From Ceratothoa steindachneri (lineage: Eukaryota > Arthropoda > Malacostraca > Isopoda > Cymothoidae), in contig OZ018322.1 of assembly GCA_963969495.1 (NCBI GenBank), forward strand, positions 155,582,838 through 155,646,837: a stretch of DNA of 64,000 nucleotides. The letters are read 5' to 3'. The first letter of the stretch is position 1. Each line of letters starts with the position of its first letter. Both the position numbers and the translations under genes were made by a program. Positions 10,755 through 21,829 of this stretch are shown piece by piece. The notes under the pieces are model-generated. The model was not told where the DNA came from and did no database searches. It saw only the letters and a program-made list of their open reading frames with translations.

Positions 10755-11310
10755 TTGTTCATTCAGAATTCAGTTCTCTTATGGGTTATTTGCAAAATAA
10801 TGGTTTCCAGCCCTCACTTGTACAAAAATGTATTCCTCAATTTTTTGTTAAAATATACCATCCTCCACAAGAAATTTCCTCTGTGCCCAAGGATATCCGC
10901 TATTGTCTTCTCCCTGATATTGGCTCACTCAATCTACCCTTACGCCGAAAACTTAATAAGCTTTTGAAAAGATTTTACACACATATCCACTTCAAAATTG
11001 GGTAATTGTGTAGACGATGGCTGGATCCAAAGCCTAGCTTTTGGGGGGCTATTTTGGGCTACTTTTCGTTGTTACTTTTTTAGAGATGAAATCGAAGAAT
11101 TTTATGACGATTTTCGTTTTTATACTAGGGGCTGTGCCCCCCAGACCCCCCCTCTAAAAGGATTGAAACTCAGGGTTATCGCAGTGTTATCCCCGCGGCG
11201 AGCCATACCCCACAACGAGCCGACGCTCAAAATAATCGCATCCGGCCATCGTCTACACAATTACCCAAAATTGTTTTCATTAACAACTTTCATATTGGAC
11301 AATTTTTCAG
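10755..11310 (+). pseudogene. Penelope-like element fragment, RT-endonuclease linker
   Basis: The plus strand reads VPKDIRYCLLPDIGSLNLPL and KLLKRFYTHIHFKI up to 10999. It continues after the inserted element (from 11267) with NNFHIGQFF. This aligns with the PLE on the minus strand at 15388-14885 (LRTLRYFLLPDLGRLN; NNLHYNLKIGNFFRTKD). It is the region between RT and the GIY-YIG domain. A second insertion starts at 11311, so the C-terminal endonuclease is not present here. The TIR element at 11000-11266 lies between AAAATT repeats inside the coding sequence. Confidence 0.65.
11000..11266. mobile_element. 267-bp MITE inserted in the Penelope-like element
   Basis: The terminal inverted repeat GGGTAATTGTGTAGACGATGG is perfect at both ends for at least 20 bp (11000 and 11266), and AAAATT flanks both sides (10994-10999, 11267-11272). 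The interior has a T-rich arm, a C-rich centre (CCCCCCAGACCCCCCC) and a GC-rich arm. It has no coding capacity. Removing it with one AAAATT restores the PLE frame. Confidence 0.75.
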
Positions 11311-12070
<760 letters not shown>

Positions 12071-12073
12071 TTT

Positions 12074-12366
12074 TTTAGTTAATTGAAATTTTGACAAATC
12101 GTTTGAAAACTATTGAAACTTTAGATATGGATCAATTATGGGTACTTTAAATATAGATAAATATAACAGTAGTTGATGCAATTATTGGTTGACACAGATA
12201 TTAGTGACTTAATGAAGCAGAAATAGTAATATATTATTTAATTAATTGAAAATGTAAAAAAATCATTTAAAACTGTTGACACTAAATATAGATGCTTTAA
12301 ATATGGATAAATATAAAATACTAATTGGGGCAATTGATAGGTACACAAAAATATTAGTCACATTTA
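12074..12366. repeat. Diverged tandem duplication (two ~130-bp units)
   Basis: 12074-12210 and 12238-12366 share an ordered series of blocks: TTARTTAATTGAAA, CTTTAAATATRGATAAATAT and ATATTAGT. They differ by many substitutions. AT-rich, no coding. Confidence 0.55.
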
Positions 12367-12669
12367 GTAGACAGCAAAATTGAGTGATTTATGAAATGAG
12401 AAGGAAAAACCAGTTGAATCAGAATTTATACTGAGATTTGGTGTTTTATAAATAATGATTCTAGAATGCGGAGGGAAGTGGAGTCTCCTTGCCTGTCTTA
12501 TAATTTGAAAGTTTTTGTGGGAAATTTCTGTGTTACATTTAATTGAATGTTCTCGAATGGGAAAAGTTTTTTTTTTTGGTCAAGTTGGAGCCAGTGCGAG
12601 AGCTAATACCAAGATGACAACAGACACTAGCCCTAAATGAGCGAACAGTGCTGCCTATGTAGATCACCA
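12367..12669. other. Non-coding interval
   Basis: No gene, repeat or other signal that I recognise before the poly(A) end of the I-type LINE. Confidence 0.4.
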
Positions 12670-14800
12670 TTTTTTTTTTTTATAGAGCCCATTTGGCAAC
12701 GGCCCACTTGGGCATAAGTCGCCGTTTAAACGACAGCCTAGAACTAGGCTACTTTAAAAAAAAAAAATAACAATGATAAAAATGTGAAAAACTTAACAAT
12801 TAGGAAGCAATCTCCGGCATCGGGGGGGGGGGGGGCCTCACCCGGGTGCAGTAGCGTGCAACGTACAAAGAAAACAATAAAAAAAACCTTCTTAAATAAA
12901 GGGGAGAAGCCCGGCCTTCCCCCAAAAGTCAACAAGTCCACAAGTCAATGTGCACGAACTCGTTCTGAGTACAAGGGACAGGCGGTAGCGACCCCGCCCA
13001 TCCCGGTACCGGAACAGGTATCGTGCGTGAAGATCACCCAGACTGGGACATTCGACAAGAATGTGGCGAACAGTCTGGGGGATGACGCAGTTGTCGAAAT
13101 AGGGCGCCAACGAGTGCTCCATCAGATAGCGATGCGTCACACGAGTGTGCCCGATTCGGAGACGACAGAAAGCGAACTGAAGCCGTTGCGACATTGGGAG
13201 ATAGGTCCATTGGAACAGTCGGGGCGCAATGGCACGCAACTTTAAGTTCCCTTCGACCATCTCCCAACTTCTTTGCCAAGCAGTCCGAAGAGCTGACGGT
13301 ATTCCTGCCATGAGGTCGGTGTGAGGAAGAGAGAAACGCTGGTCCGGTTGCAGACTCCTCGCGGGCTCGTTAGCGCCATCATCGGCGCGCTCATTCCCAG
13401 CAATTCCTACATGTCCAGGAACCCAGCAGAAGATAATCTCAACATCCACCCGGCTCGCTAAAACCGTGGCGTCACGGATATCGCGAACCGGGGGATGCGG
13501 AGATTCCAATGCCCCGAGAGCACTCAGGGCGCTTTGTGAGTCGCTATAGATCACAATCCGGTCTCCGAACCGGGCATGTCGCGTAATCTCCCGTACCGAG
13601 TGGTGTATTGCCACCAGTTCAGCCGTGAAGACAGACACAGCGCCTGGCCGAGCTCCGCTGACTTCAAACAGAGGGGATACGGCGTGGAAGCCGACCCCCT
13701 CTTGGGACTTGGAGCCATCCGTATACACTGGCACGGTTTCAGCGTGACACGAGGTGTGCTCCAAAAAGGTCGAACGCAATACTCCCGGCGCCGTACAAGC
13801 TTTGGGAGCAGAGGCGTGGCGACAAATAGCCAAATGTGGTACCCTCCAGGGTGGGGTCTTGGGCAGAACCAGGGGCACCACCGGCCCGAGAGCTATATCT
13901 ACCTCTCGAAGGAGTTTCCTGGCCCTAAACCCAAAGAACTTAGGGTATGACTGGCGTATCTCGGCGGCATAGGCACCGTCGAGATCAGCTGCGGATGCAA
14001 TGAGAGCTGTTGGCGACTGAGGGAGGCGCCGGGCTCGCGCGTACAGGCGAGTGATGCACTGCACCCGGCGCAGAGCGAGTGGTATCTCCTCAGCATCGAC
14101 CAACAGGCTGTCAATGGGGGAATTGCGGAAGGCACCGGTCGCAAGGCGAAGGCCGGTGTGGTGGATCGAATCCACCTTCCGCAATAAACGCTCGGCTGCG
14201 GATGCATAAAACTCGCATCCGTAGTCGAGCTTCAAACGTACAAAGGATCGGTAAAAAAGTAAGGCAGTAGCCCTATCAGCACCCCAAGCGCTGAACGTCA
14301 TGGAACGGAGAATATCCATGGTGCGGAGTACAAGAGACCCTAAGGCTGCGAATATGAGCCTCCCAGGTGAGCCGTCGGTCAAATACAAGACCAAGGAAAC
14401 GGTGCGATTCAACCACTTCCAGGCGTACCCCATTAGAAAACCAGTCTGGGTTGGGGTGGAGCCGTAAATGGCGGCAGAAGTGCACCGCCTTTGTCTTGGC
14501 CCTAGACAACCGAAGCCTTCGCGCTTCGGCATAGAGAGAGACGTGGTTCAATGTCTGTTGGAGTCGACGCTCCAGAGTTGGCATCTGGGCCGCGCCAAAA
14601 GAGATCGAAAGGCGTCCACGTAGAGCGTAGCGAGAATATCTTCCGGCAACACCGAGGTGATGCCGTTGATGCTCAGGGCAAAGAGTGTGACACTGAGGCA
14701 CTTTCCTGCGGGACACCCTCTTCCTGCTCCTTTGGGCCGGAGAGGGCTTCCCCCACCCGTATGCGGAATCATCGACGATCTCGCAAAAATTCAGGTATAA
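12670..14800 (-). mobile_element. I/ingi-group LINE with RNase H, 5' truncated
   Basis: GC-rich compared with its surroundings. On the minus strand it runs from the RT palm (about 14775) through RNase H (13250) to a 3' UTR that ends in a poly(A) seen as a T run at 12670-12681. RNase H after RT is typical of the I group (I, ingi, Outcast, Nimb and relatives). The N-terminal RT, endonuclease and ORF1 are absent. Confidence 0.75.
12892..14775 (-). pseudogene. I-type LINE polyprotein fragment: RT palm/thumb and RNase H
   Basis: Three minus-strand frames join. 14772-14610 holds the GxPQG-equivalent region and the catalytic box, which reads YVDAF where YVDDF is expected, so the second catalytic aspartate is lost. 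14716-14330 has KTKAVHF and ESHRFLGLVFDRRLTWEAHI. 14330-12892 is open and has the thumb (MTFSAWGADR, LDYGCEFYAS). RNase H follows with all four acidic/His positions: YTDGSKSQEGVGF, FTAELVAIHH, IVIYSDSQSAL and WVPGHVGIAGNERAD. A C-terminal Cys/His block follows (LRIGHTRVTHRYLM; VRHILVECPSL). RNase H would remove the RNA template during second-strand synthesis. Two frameshifts and the Asp loss make the copy inactive. Confidence 0.85.
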
Positions 14801-14884
14801 ACATTGGGAGGCAAGAATATTAACAGGTCTGAAGCTGGTGGGGTGTGGCTATTACTGATAATGGGTGGCAGGTCAAGTCTGGAT

Positions 14885-15400
14885 TTAATACGGACGAATG
14901 TGTTCTTGTGAAGAAAGATTCCAGAATTCTGAGCTGGATGATGTTAGGATTAGAGCCCAGAATCTCAATTTTTTTATCTTTGCATCAACCTTATACTTTA
15001 TAATGTTTTCTCTGATTTGAGAGACTTCCTTCTCGGCGAGAGACTTTCCTGTTGGGCAACTAATGCCAACGTGTGCGCAAACCCTCGAGTGTAACGAGCG
15101 AATAGTACTACCAATATATGTTCCATTGGAACATCCAAGGCAATAAAATTTGAATACAATACTATTGGGCAAATAAGCAGGGATTAAATCCTTGGTACGG
15201 AAGAAATTACCTATTTTTAAATTATAATGAAGGTTATTCGAAAATGTATTTGTCAGAAAAAAACTTTGAAGAACTTTTCGGTACTGTGTAGAAGCCTCTT
15301 GATTCAGACGACCGAGATCAGGTAGTAGAAAATATCGGAGGGTCCTTAGGGACATCGATCTTTGCAAACTTTGAATGGAAGGAGTCATTTAATATTCAGC
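14885..15400 (-). pseudogene. Penelope-like element C-terminus with GIY-YIG endonuclease
   Basis: The minus-strand frame begins TPSIQSLQRSMSLRTLRYFL, then LPDLGRLN, NLKIGNFFRTKDLIPAYLPN and FYCLGCSNGTYIGSTIRSLH. TYIGST is the GIY-YIG signature used by PLEs to cut target DNA. C...C (YCLGCS) and H residues of the PLE zinc-binding insertion are present. The C-terminal end reads SEFWNLSSQEHIRPY, where related copies have an LRILESLFIH-type helix with the catalytic Glu; here the Glu seems preserved as SEF. The RT portion is not present upstream, as the frame is lost by about 15400. Same family as the plus-strand fragment at 10755. Confidence 0.8.
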
Positions 15401-15924
15401 CTATGACTCTGTTAACCAATTCTAGGGTTTAATGAATTGAGCATGAACAAACTTCTTAGAACGTCAAATTCAAGGTGCATTAAAGCGTAGGAGGAGCAAA
15501 GCTATATGGCTCTTTGTATCAATGTATAGGCTTACTGTTTTTCGCGAAGTATCGAGTCTAAAGGCGGCAAGTCTTAGGCGAGTAAGCCAGATTCCATGAC
15601 GCTACTAAGGGAATCGATTGAGTAAATAAATCAGGAATAACATTGTGAGGGAATCCCCACGTGGAAGATCTTTAGCAGAAAGGAACTCCCATGTGCAGCA
15701 GAAGGTCTGGCTAGGCCTAAAGTAGTAAGCCTACCGTCCCCCCCCCCCCTTCCACAAGCGGTAGCTTCGAATCGAGTCCCCCACGATTCACCTTTATGCG
15801 GGCTAAAATAGCTCTGCAAGAAGATTCGAGGCCGTTCGAGAGTAGAGCTGTTTCCCGCTATAGTATAGTATAGTATAGTATAGTATTGATATAATGTAAT
15901 GTCATACCACGACATACCACGACA
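15401..15924. other. Unassigned interval with a pentanucleotide repeat
   Basis: No gene seen. It contains a C11 run (15739-15750) and a (TATAG)n array at 15859-15886, similar to the TAGC/TATAG-rich DNA at 48.4-48.9 kb. CATACCACGA is repeated just before the next transposon end. Confidence 0.4.
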
Positions 15925-16402
15925 AACACTGTGTAACACGATTTTTGTTACAGAGTAGAAAATATGTGATTCTAGATGATTTTTAGGCGCTGATTACAAA
16001 TTTGTCTTTAGAATTCGAATATCACGTCTAGTTTTTGTGTAATTTGAAATTTCCTTTTCAAGCCATTTCACACTTTTGCTCAATATTGTACCAATATGCA
16101 ATTTTGAATATATTTAATATATTAATAAATAATATATATATTTAATATATATTAACATTTTTAATATATAAAAAGTAGACTATATTGAAGCTCAAATATC
16201 ATTGAATTCTAATTACTGTTTTTTTTCAGAATTTTTCAGATTTTCAGATTAATACATACTTATTTGTGATAAATTTTATGCTACTGATAACTGGTAAAGA
16301 AGATAACACGTTTATCAAAATTTTGCTCTAGTAAGAACCTTATGATAAGGGTCTCACATTGTGTATCGTTTGCTTGCTCAAGTTAGTATTTTAAATTTTG
16401 TC

Positions 16403-18021
16403 ATGGCTTCAAGTTCTAGACGCGGATGTGCAAACAGCTCCCAAATATTTTGTTATGTTTTTGGCAATTCACACCAGTAGCACAACGGAGAAAAATAGAA
16501 ACAGCAGTAACGGTGAAGCAAGCCTACATATATTATTTTGGAAGCAAAGTAGGGGACCAGGATAAAGATTGGGGCCCTCATATTTGCTGCACGCAGTGTA
16601 ACACAATGTTGATAGCTTGGTTAAATGGGAAGAGGAAGGCAATGCCATTTGCTGTTCCCATGATATGGTGTGAGCCTTCAAATCACTTTGATTATTGTTA
16701 TTTCTGCCTAACAAATGTGGCTGGATTTTCAAAGAAAAACAAATCTAAAATTGTTTATCCAAATTGCACATCACTTCTTCGTGGGTTACGGTTGGGATAC
16801 ACAAAGTGCATGTGCTTTTTATGTCTCTTGGATAGCAGAGATGATAAAAATCACTATAAAAAGTGAGAATAGTCAGCCAGAAAAGAACACATTGTTGGCA
16901 AACATAATGTTAAACATGATGCTCTAGTAGATAAAAAAAGAAGTTAATCTTCCACCTCTTCACATTAAATTAGGGTTAATGAAAAATTTTGTAAAAGGTA
17001 CGGATCAAAGAAGTGAAGGCTTTCAATATTTGAAAAACAAATTGAAAGGATCATTAACTGATGCAAAAATAAAAGTTGGAGTTTTCACTGGACTACAAAT
17101 TCGCAGAGTTGTTTCTGTAGATTCCTTCACTTTGTGTCTCAATGAAAAGGAACGTAAAGCATGGACATCCTTTGTGGAAGTACTGCAAATTTTCTCGGCA
17201 ATTTTAAATCTCCAAATTACCGAGAAATAGTAAACAATATGCTGGAAGCCTACGAAAAGATGAGATGTAGAATGTCACTTAAAATGCATTTTCTGCATTC
17301 TTATCTGGATTCTTTTCCTGGAAAATCTGGGAGCGGTTAGTGATGAACATGGTGAACGTTTTCATCAACAAATTTTGGTTATGAAGACGAGGTATCAAGG
17401 AAAGTTTAATCCAAATAAATATGATGGGGGATTATCATAAGTCGGCGTTATCGCGACAAATTATCGCGATAACGATATCGGGTTATCGGTTATCCGATAT
17501 TCCCTGCCCCCCGCGGTATCGATTCATCGGTATCGCTGATATTTTGGGTTCCAAACTAGCGATAATCGATAATTTCAGTTTTTGGTTCTAGTTTAGCACA
17601 GGGGCGAGCCGCGCATGCCTTGGAGGCAGAAATAGGTAGGTCCGAGCTGGGAGAAGGATCCTCAAAACCTATGAGGAGATGAAGGAGCCTCACCAGGTAG
17701 GAAACTAAGAAACAATATTCAAATATTCTAACAAGTGTATTATAAAATAACGCTATATATAGTCAATAATCAATATTGTGTTATAATTTGGGACTCATCG
17801 ATTTTTCGGTTATCACCTTATCGGGCGATAAATTTATCGCCAGTTATCGATTATCAGTTATCGTGGATGAGGTTATCGTTATCAATTTATCGGTTATCGT
17901 GATACATTTTTTCGTTATCGCGCCCACCTATGGGGATTATTGCTGGTCTTTACAAAGACAAACTTTGATGTCTCACAAAAGAAAAACGAGAAGGCTACAG
18001 CAAAGTTTCTTTAAACTTTAA
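16403..18021 (+). pseudogene. Cys-rich transposase-like gene, copy 1
   Basis: ATG 16403 opens with RRGCANSSQIFCYVFG, then a stop and frame change. From about 16470 it reads KQAYIYYFGSKVGDQDKDW, GPHICCTQC, GKRKAMPFAVPMIWCEP and HFDYCYFC, then KIVYPN, which joins directly to GLRLGYTKCMCFLCLLDSRD. In copies 2 and 3 roughly 200 residues lie between these last two blocks, so copy 1 has an internal deletion. The C-terminal part (16979-17230) has GLQIRRVV and ERKAWTSFVEVL. The last residues (DYCWSLQRQTLM, ending 18021) lie beyond a 497-bp MITE. Function is inferred only from its repeat context and TIRs. It is broken by stops, deletion and insertion. Confidence 0.65.
17436..17932. mobile_element. hAT-type MITE, copy 1 (inside the transposase gene)
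   Basis: It has an 8-bp TSD GGGATTAT (17428-17435 and 17933-17940) and termini CATAAGTCGGCG and CGCCCACCTATG. These match the second copy at 19551-20027 (CATAGGTGGGCG). Both subterminal regions are dense in TTATCG/CGATAA motifs in both orientations. It has no coding capacity, so it would have depended on an autonomous hAT for movement. It splits the C-terminus of the copy 1 transposase-like gene exactly. Confidence 0.9.
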
Positions 18022-18349
18022 TTGCATAACAAACTTAATCAATACAATAAAATCTTCATAACTTGGGAGGGAGGGAGGGGGAGGTAACTTCGCCAGTGAT
18101 GTACACTGTCTGTCCTAAGCCAGAATAAAGCAGAAAGTTCCTCCAATATTAAAATATTTCAAAATAAAAAGATTTTTTTTTTTATTAATCAGAACAAATA
18201 ACGAAAAATGGGACGGGGGGGGGGGGAGAGAGGCATTAGACAAAAATCTATATGTGATAGAAAATTTTGGTTTTCAAATTCGGATTCAACGCCCTCAAAT
18301 TAATTATAAACACTTATTCGCATGTCCGTTACAAAAAAAAAGTTAAAAT
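18022..18349. other. 3' non-coding part of transposon copy 1
   Basis: Holds the subterminal block at 18117 and G-rich runs. No gene seen. Confidence 0.4.
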
Positions 18350-18394
18350 TTGTTGCCTAGTGTAATGAATCTTCTTCTGAATAATGAGTTTGTC

Positions 18395-18516
18395 TGTGTC
18401 TATCTGTCTGTCTGTTTGTGTCTGTCTATATCTGTCTGTGTTTGTCTGTCTCTCTGTGTCTGTCTATATCTGTTTGTCTGTGTCTGTCTGACTGTGTATG
18501 TATGTATGTCTGTCTG

Positions 18517-18548
<32 letters not shown>
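18395..18548. repeat. (CTGT)n-type degenerate microsatellite
   Basis: Repeated TCTGTCTGTG/TGTCTATATC units over about 150 bp, ending in a CTCTCTC run. Open frames over it are artefacts of the repeat. Confidence 0.85.
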
Positions 18549-18552
<4 letters not shown>

Positions 18553-19055
18553 CCCGCCCCTTGGACGGAGTTTCCGACAGCTCTGTGTACCTGTTGTTGC
18601 TACAAATTCCCCATAGATTCAGCTTTATTATAGGAAAATGCTTGTTGCAGGTCTCTGTGAAATTTCTCTGCTCAGAGCCTATATTTGTTTAACTGCTGAT
18701 TAATTTCTCAACACGCGTATGTTTGTTTGTGTGGGAACCTCGTATTTGTCCATGTGGTCACTTTTGATATCTGTGTATGTGTCGCGCAACTCTAACGACC
18801 GTTTGCCTCAGATCTATTTGTACAATTTAAGTTTGTTTGAAGGTACTTTTTTATCATACATATAACCTTTCGAGAGATCAAAGAGCCGAGTGTAACAAAA
18901 CATTTTCAAAACCCATTAGAATATATTAGGGTCAGGAAATCTTGCCTCTTCTTTCGCTTATCCTCATATTGTCCTTTACATGCTACTACTGATTTTTGAT
19001 TTTTCACTTTCAAGTTCATCCTTTTCAAGTTGAACTTGTGTACAAACCGACCCTC

Positions 19056-19110
<55 letters not shown>

Positions 19111-19550
19111 TTTACTAATTCTCTTTGGTTGTTTATTTATTTGACTTGGCATATTATTTCCTTAATTTCAACACTTAGCAATTTTTAGGATTTGATAAAT
19201 CCACCGAGCGTCCATTTGTGGAATTTCTCGGTGTGCCTATTAAATTATGGATTTCGTTGAAGGAGGCCTACCTATTTTATATAACGATCCCTACATGACT
19301 CCCCTGCCCGTAATTGAGTTACTGAAATATAACTCACTATAAATACATATTGAATACATATTTCAGGCAGACTTAATGTCTAACAACATTTTTAACACTC
19401 GTAGAGGGCATCGGTCTTCGTAAGCACATACATCTGTACTCAACAAAACAGGCCTATTAATTAGGCCAGGTTCTGCTATATAATACACAATAATATCTAA
19501 TTTATCTTACAACTGGCTCTCATTCCTCTTCCGACTGCTATCCAAATGTT
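18549..19550. other. Unassigned 1-kb interval with a (TA)n array
   Basis: A (TA)n run lies at 19061-19108. Otherwise AT-rich sequence without a supported gene. Confidence 0.4.
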
Positions 19551-20027
19551 CATAGGTGGGCGTTATCGCGATAACGATATCGGGTTAGCGGTTATCCGAC
19601 TTTTTTCCGCGTTATCGATTCATCGGTATCGCCGATACTTTTGGTTCCAAACTAGCGATAATCGCTAATTTCAGTTTTTGGTTCATGTTTAGCACAGGGG
19701 TGAGCTGCGCTTGCCTTGGGTGCAGAAATAGGTAGGGCCGAGCTGGGAACCATCTGTCGGACGAGAGATCACGTGGTGTTGCTCCTGCGCGCTACCGGTT
19801 TTACGCGTTCTTTGATGAATTCCCCTCCATGTTCCCGTGCTTCTTCCGTTCTCTATATAGTCAATAATTAATATTGTATTATAATTTTTTATTTATCGAT
19901 TATCGGTTATCACCTTATCGGGCGATAAATTTATCGCCAGTTATCGATTATCGGTTATCGCCGATAAGGTTATCGTTATTGATTTATCGGTTATCGAAAT
20001 AATTTTTCGTTATCGCGCCCACCTATG
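19551..20027. mobile_element. hAT-type MITE, copy 2
   Basis: Perfect 8-bp TSD CAAATGTT (19543-19550 and 20028-20035). Termini are CATAGGTGGGCG and its inverted form. The two ends are closely similar to copy 1 (17436-17932), including GATAACGATATCGGGTTA and ACCTTATCGGGCGATAAATT; the central segment differs. Non-coding. Confidence 0.92.
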
Positions 20028-20539
20028 CAAATGTTATAATTATGACAATGTACATATACATAGTTTAATGCGCAAAAAGCTATAGAGTAACGAGGCGTGT
20101 TTATATTTATGCCTCTTCCTCTTTTATTATAATATGCCGCTGCAATATAATGCCTACAAAAAGATTAAAAAATATTGGAATGACGAGTGTCTGGCAAACA
20201 TGACTCGTCTCTCGGAGCGTGTGATGACTTCTGGCTTGTCGTTATTCTCTCTGGTACCTGTAGAGATGTCTCGTCTACTTCCTTTGGCATCATTTTCTTC
20301 TTTTCCATGCACTCCAAGAGGTGAAATGCATCACTGAGTTCGGCGAATATGAGGAGGGATTAGCAGGTGCGGGACTGTACAAAGCCTCATATTTCTCCAA
20401 TATGGCTTTGCAATGGGGTGGTAGGTGTTGTAGGTCATTAATAATTAAAGCTATCGCAGGCCCCGTGATAGTTTACTTCTGATAAGAGTTTCGTTCGCTC
20501 GTCGATAAGTATGCCTCACGCTCATTCTACTAAGAGATT
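20028..20539. other. Unassigned interval next to the gypsy fragment
   Basis: May include decayed gypsy pol on the minus strand, but no motif can be supported. Confidence 0.3.
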
Positions 20540-21769
20540 AAAATGCTTGGGAAAGTCAATTCCTAATAACGGTGAAGTGGTATCGCGACACAAATGACCA
20601 CCTGAATGATCAGCGAAGACTAGGGATAACTATATCTGTGTGTAACTCGCCGTGCTCTATTATTTTACCACCATTAGCCCTCGTGATATTTATACTGGAC
20701 TCGCGCAATTCACCCAAATTCACCAATTTTGGTGGAATTATCGATACACTCGACCCGTATCAATTAGAATCTCACATTTATCTTTATTCACTTTAGCGGT
20801 GACGGTGAAAACAGATGGCATGCTAGTGGCCGCGCTTGCAATGGCATGCTCAGCTAGTTTTCCACCGGGCCTGGCGAAGATGGCCTGGAGAAAGGTTGCA
20901 TCGGCAACTTTTCTCCTCTCTTGGGCCATCTGCACCAGGGTTTGCAGAATTTAGCGTTTTCCCTAAGTATACGTGTGAGCGGCATACTAAAGGTCTTTGG
21001 TTCCTTCAAAAAGGTCGCAATCCTACCGGTATATTATAAGCCCTGTAATCATTATTTCGCTGCACAAAATTGGGACGATTCCCATTGAGGTACGCACCAA
21101 TGGGCACTGATTGTGCACTTCCCATAGAATTCACACTATTTATATAATTATCACTTCTATTATTAGGATTGGGAATACACATATCGGACAAAGAATTGGC
21201 ACTACGTACTAAAGATTGAGTGTTATCATTAACATTAAGACACTGTGCTCTATAGAATGGCATTAGTTCATCCGCAAGCTTTCCTAACTGGGCTAGGGTA
21301 AGTTCTTTCTGGGTAGCAATTATGGGCGCGATGTTGTCGGGCACTGATTGGATAAACTTGTGGATGACTAGTCCCTCACCTACTCTTACCTGTAGAGCGG
21401 TTCTCCTTAGTTCTTCCAAATTGGTAGAAGGTCGACCGGTGAGCGCGGGGGGGGGGGGATAATTAAATTCTAGAAAAACTCGGGTTCCTTCCTTTCAAAG
21501 AGCCCAATCACCTCAGTCCTAGAGAGCTGGTAATTATGAGTAGATAGGATTGCAGCTGGAAGACGGTCGACGGTCTCGGGAGGCAATGCAACTACAAAAA
21601 GAAATAATTTTGTATCCTCCTTAATTACTTTTGAAATGTGAAACTAGTCTTCCACAATCTTGACACAACCTGCAACTGCAACCTCGTTAAAAATGGGTGG
21701 CTTGGTGGTGATGGTGTTCACGATCTACCTCTATCGTTGTAGTGCCTGTTGATAGTCTGATGCGTCCAT
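20540..21769 (-). pseudogene. Ty3/gypsy gag and start of protease (fragment 1)
   Basis: Minus strand from ATG 21769 (MDASDYQQAL). Capsid region pieces are KIVEDxFHIS, VALPPETVDRLPAAIL, EELRRTALQVRVGEGL and KFIQSVPDNIAPI, with TLAQLGKLADELMPF at about 21290. An Asn/Ser-rich stretch ends NIPVGLRPF (21010). After a frame change come QMAQERRKVADATFLQAIF and the aspartic protease box ILIDTG (about 20760), where the usual Ala after DTG is Arg. A TGGTGACCTCC sequence at about 21814 on the same strand, just upstream of the start, has the position of a primer-binding site. There are several stops and frameshifts. RT and integrase are missing. Confidence 0.75.
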
Positions 21770-21829
21770 TTTTTCGTCACCTTCAATGTTCGGCCGAAGG
21801 AGGTCACCATTTTATGGAGGTCTGTCTGG

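Larger units (their letters stand above)
15925..18362 (+). mobile_element. Cys-rich-transposase DNA element, copy 1 (internally deleted, MITE-split)
   Basis: The left end CACTGTGTAACACGATTTTT (15927) is shared with the left end of copy 3 at 43008. The right end (…AAATTTGTTGCCTAGTG, to 18362) is an imperfect inverted match (CACTAGGCAACAAATTTT). A subterminal block CTAAGCCAGAATAAAGCAG (18117) resembles CCAAGCCACAAAAGCAAAG near the right end of copy 3. Between them lies a plus-strand transposase-like gene with an internal deletion and a hAT MITE insertion. I could not resolve the TSD. Confidence 0.6.

Noticed and set aside
12784..13279. Plus- and minus-strand frames overlapping the RNase H region of the I-type LINE
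   Set aside because: They are antisense or alternate-frame shadows of the real RNase H frame, which carries the conserved catalytic motifs.
15859..15886. (TATAG)n array as a possible telomeric repeat
   Set aside because: Too short, and not the TTAGG unit of arthropod telomeres. It resembles other local TAGC/TATAG short repeats.
18350..18692. Cys/Val/Ser-rich plus-strand frames
   Set aside because: Translation of the CTGT-type microsatellite.
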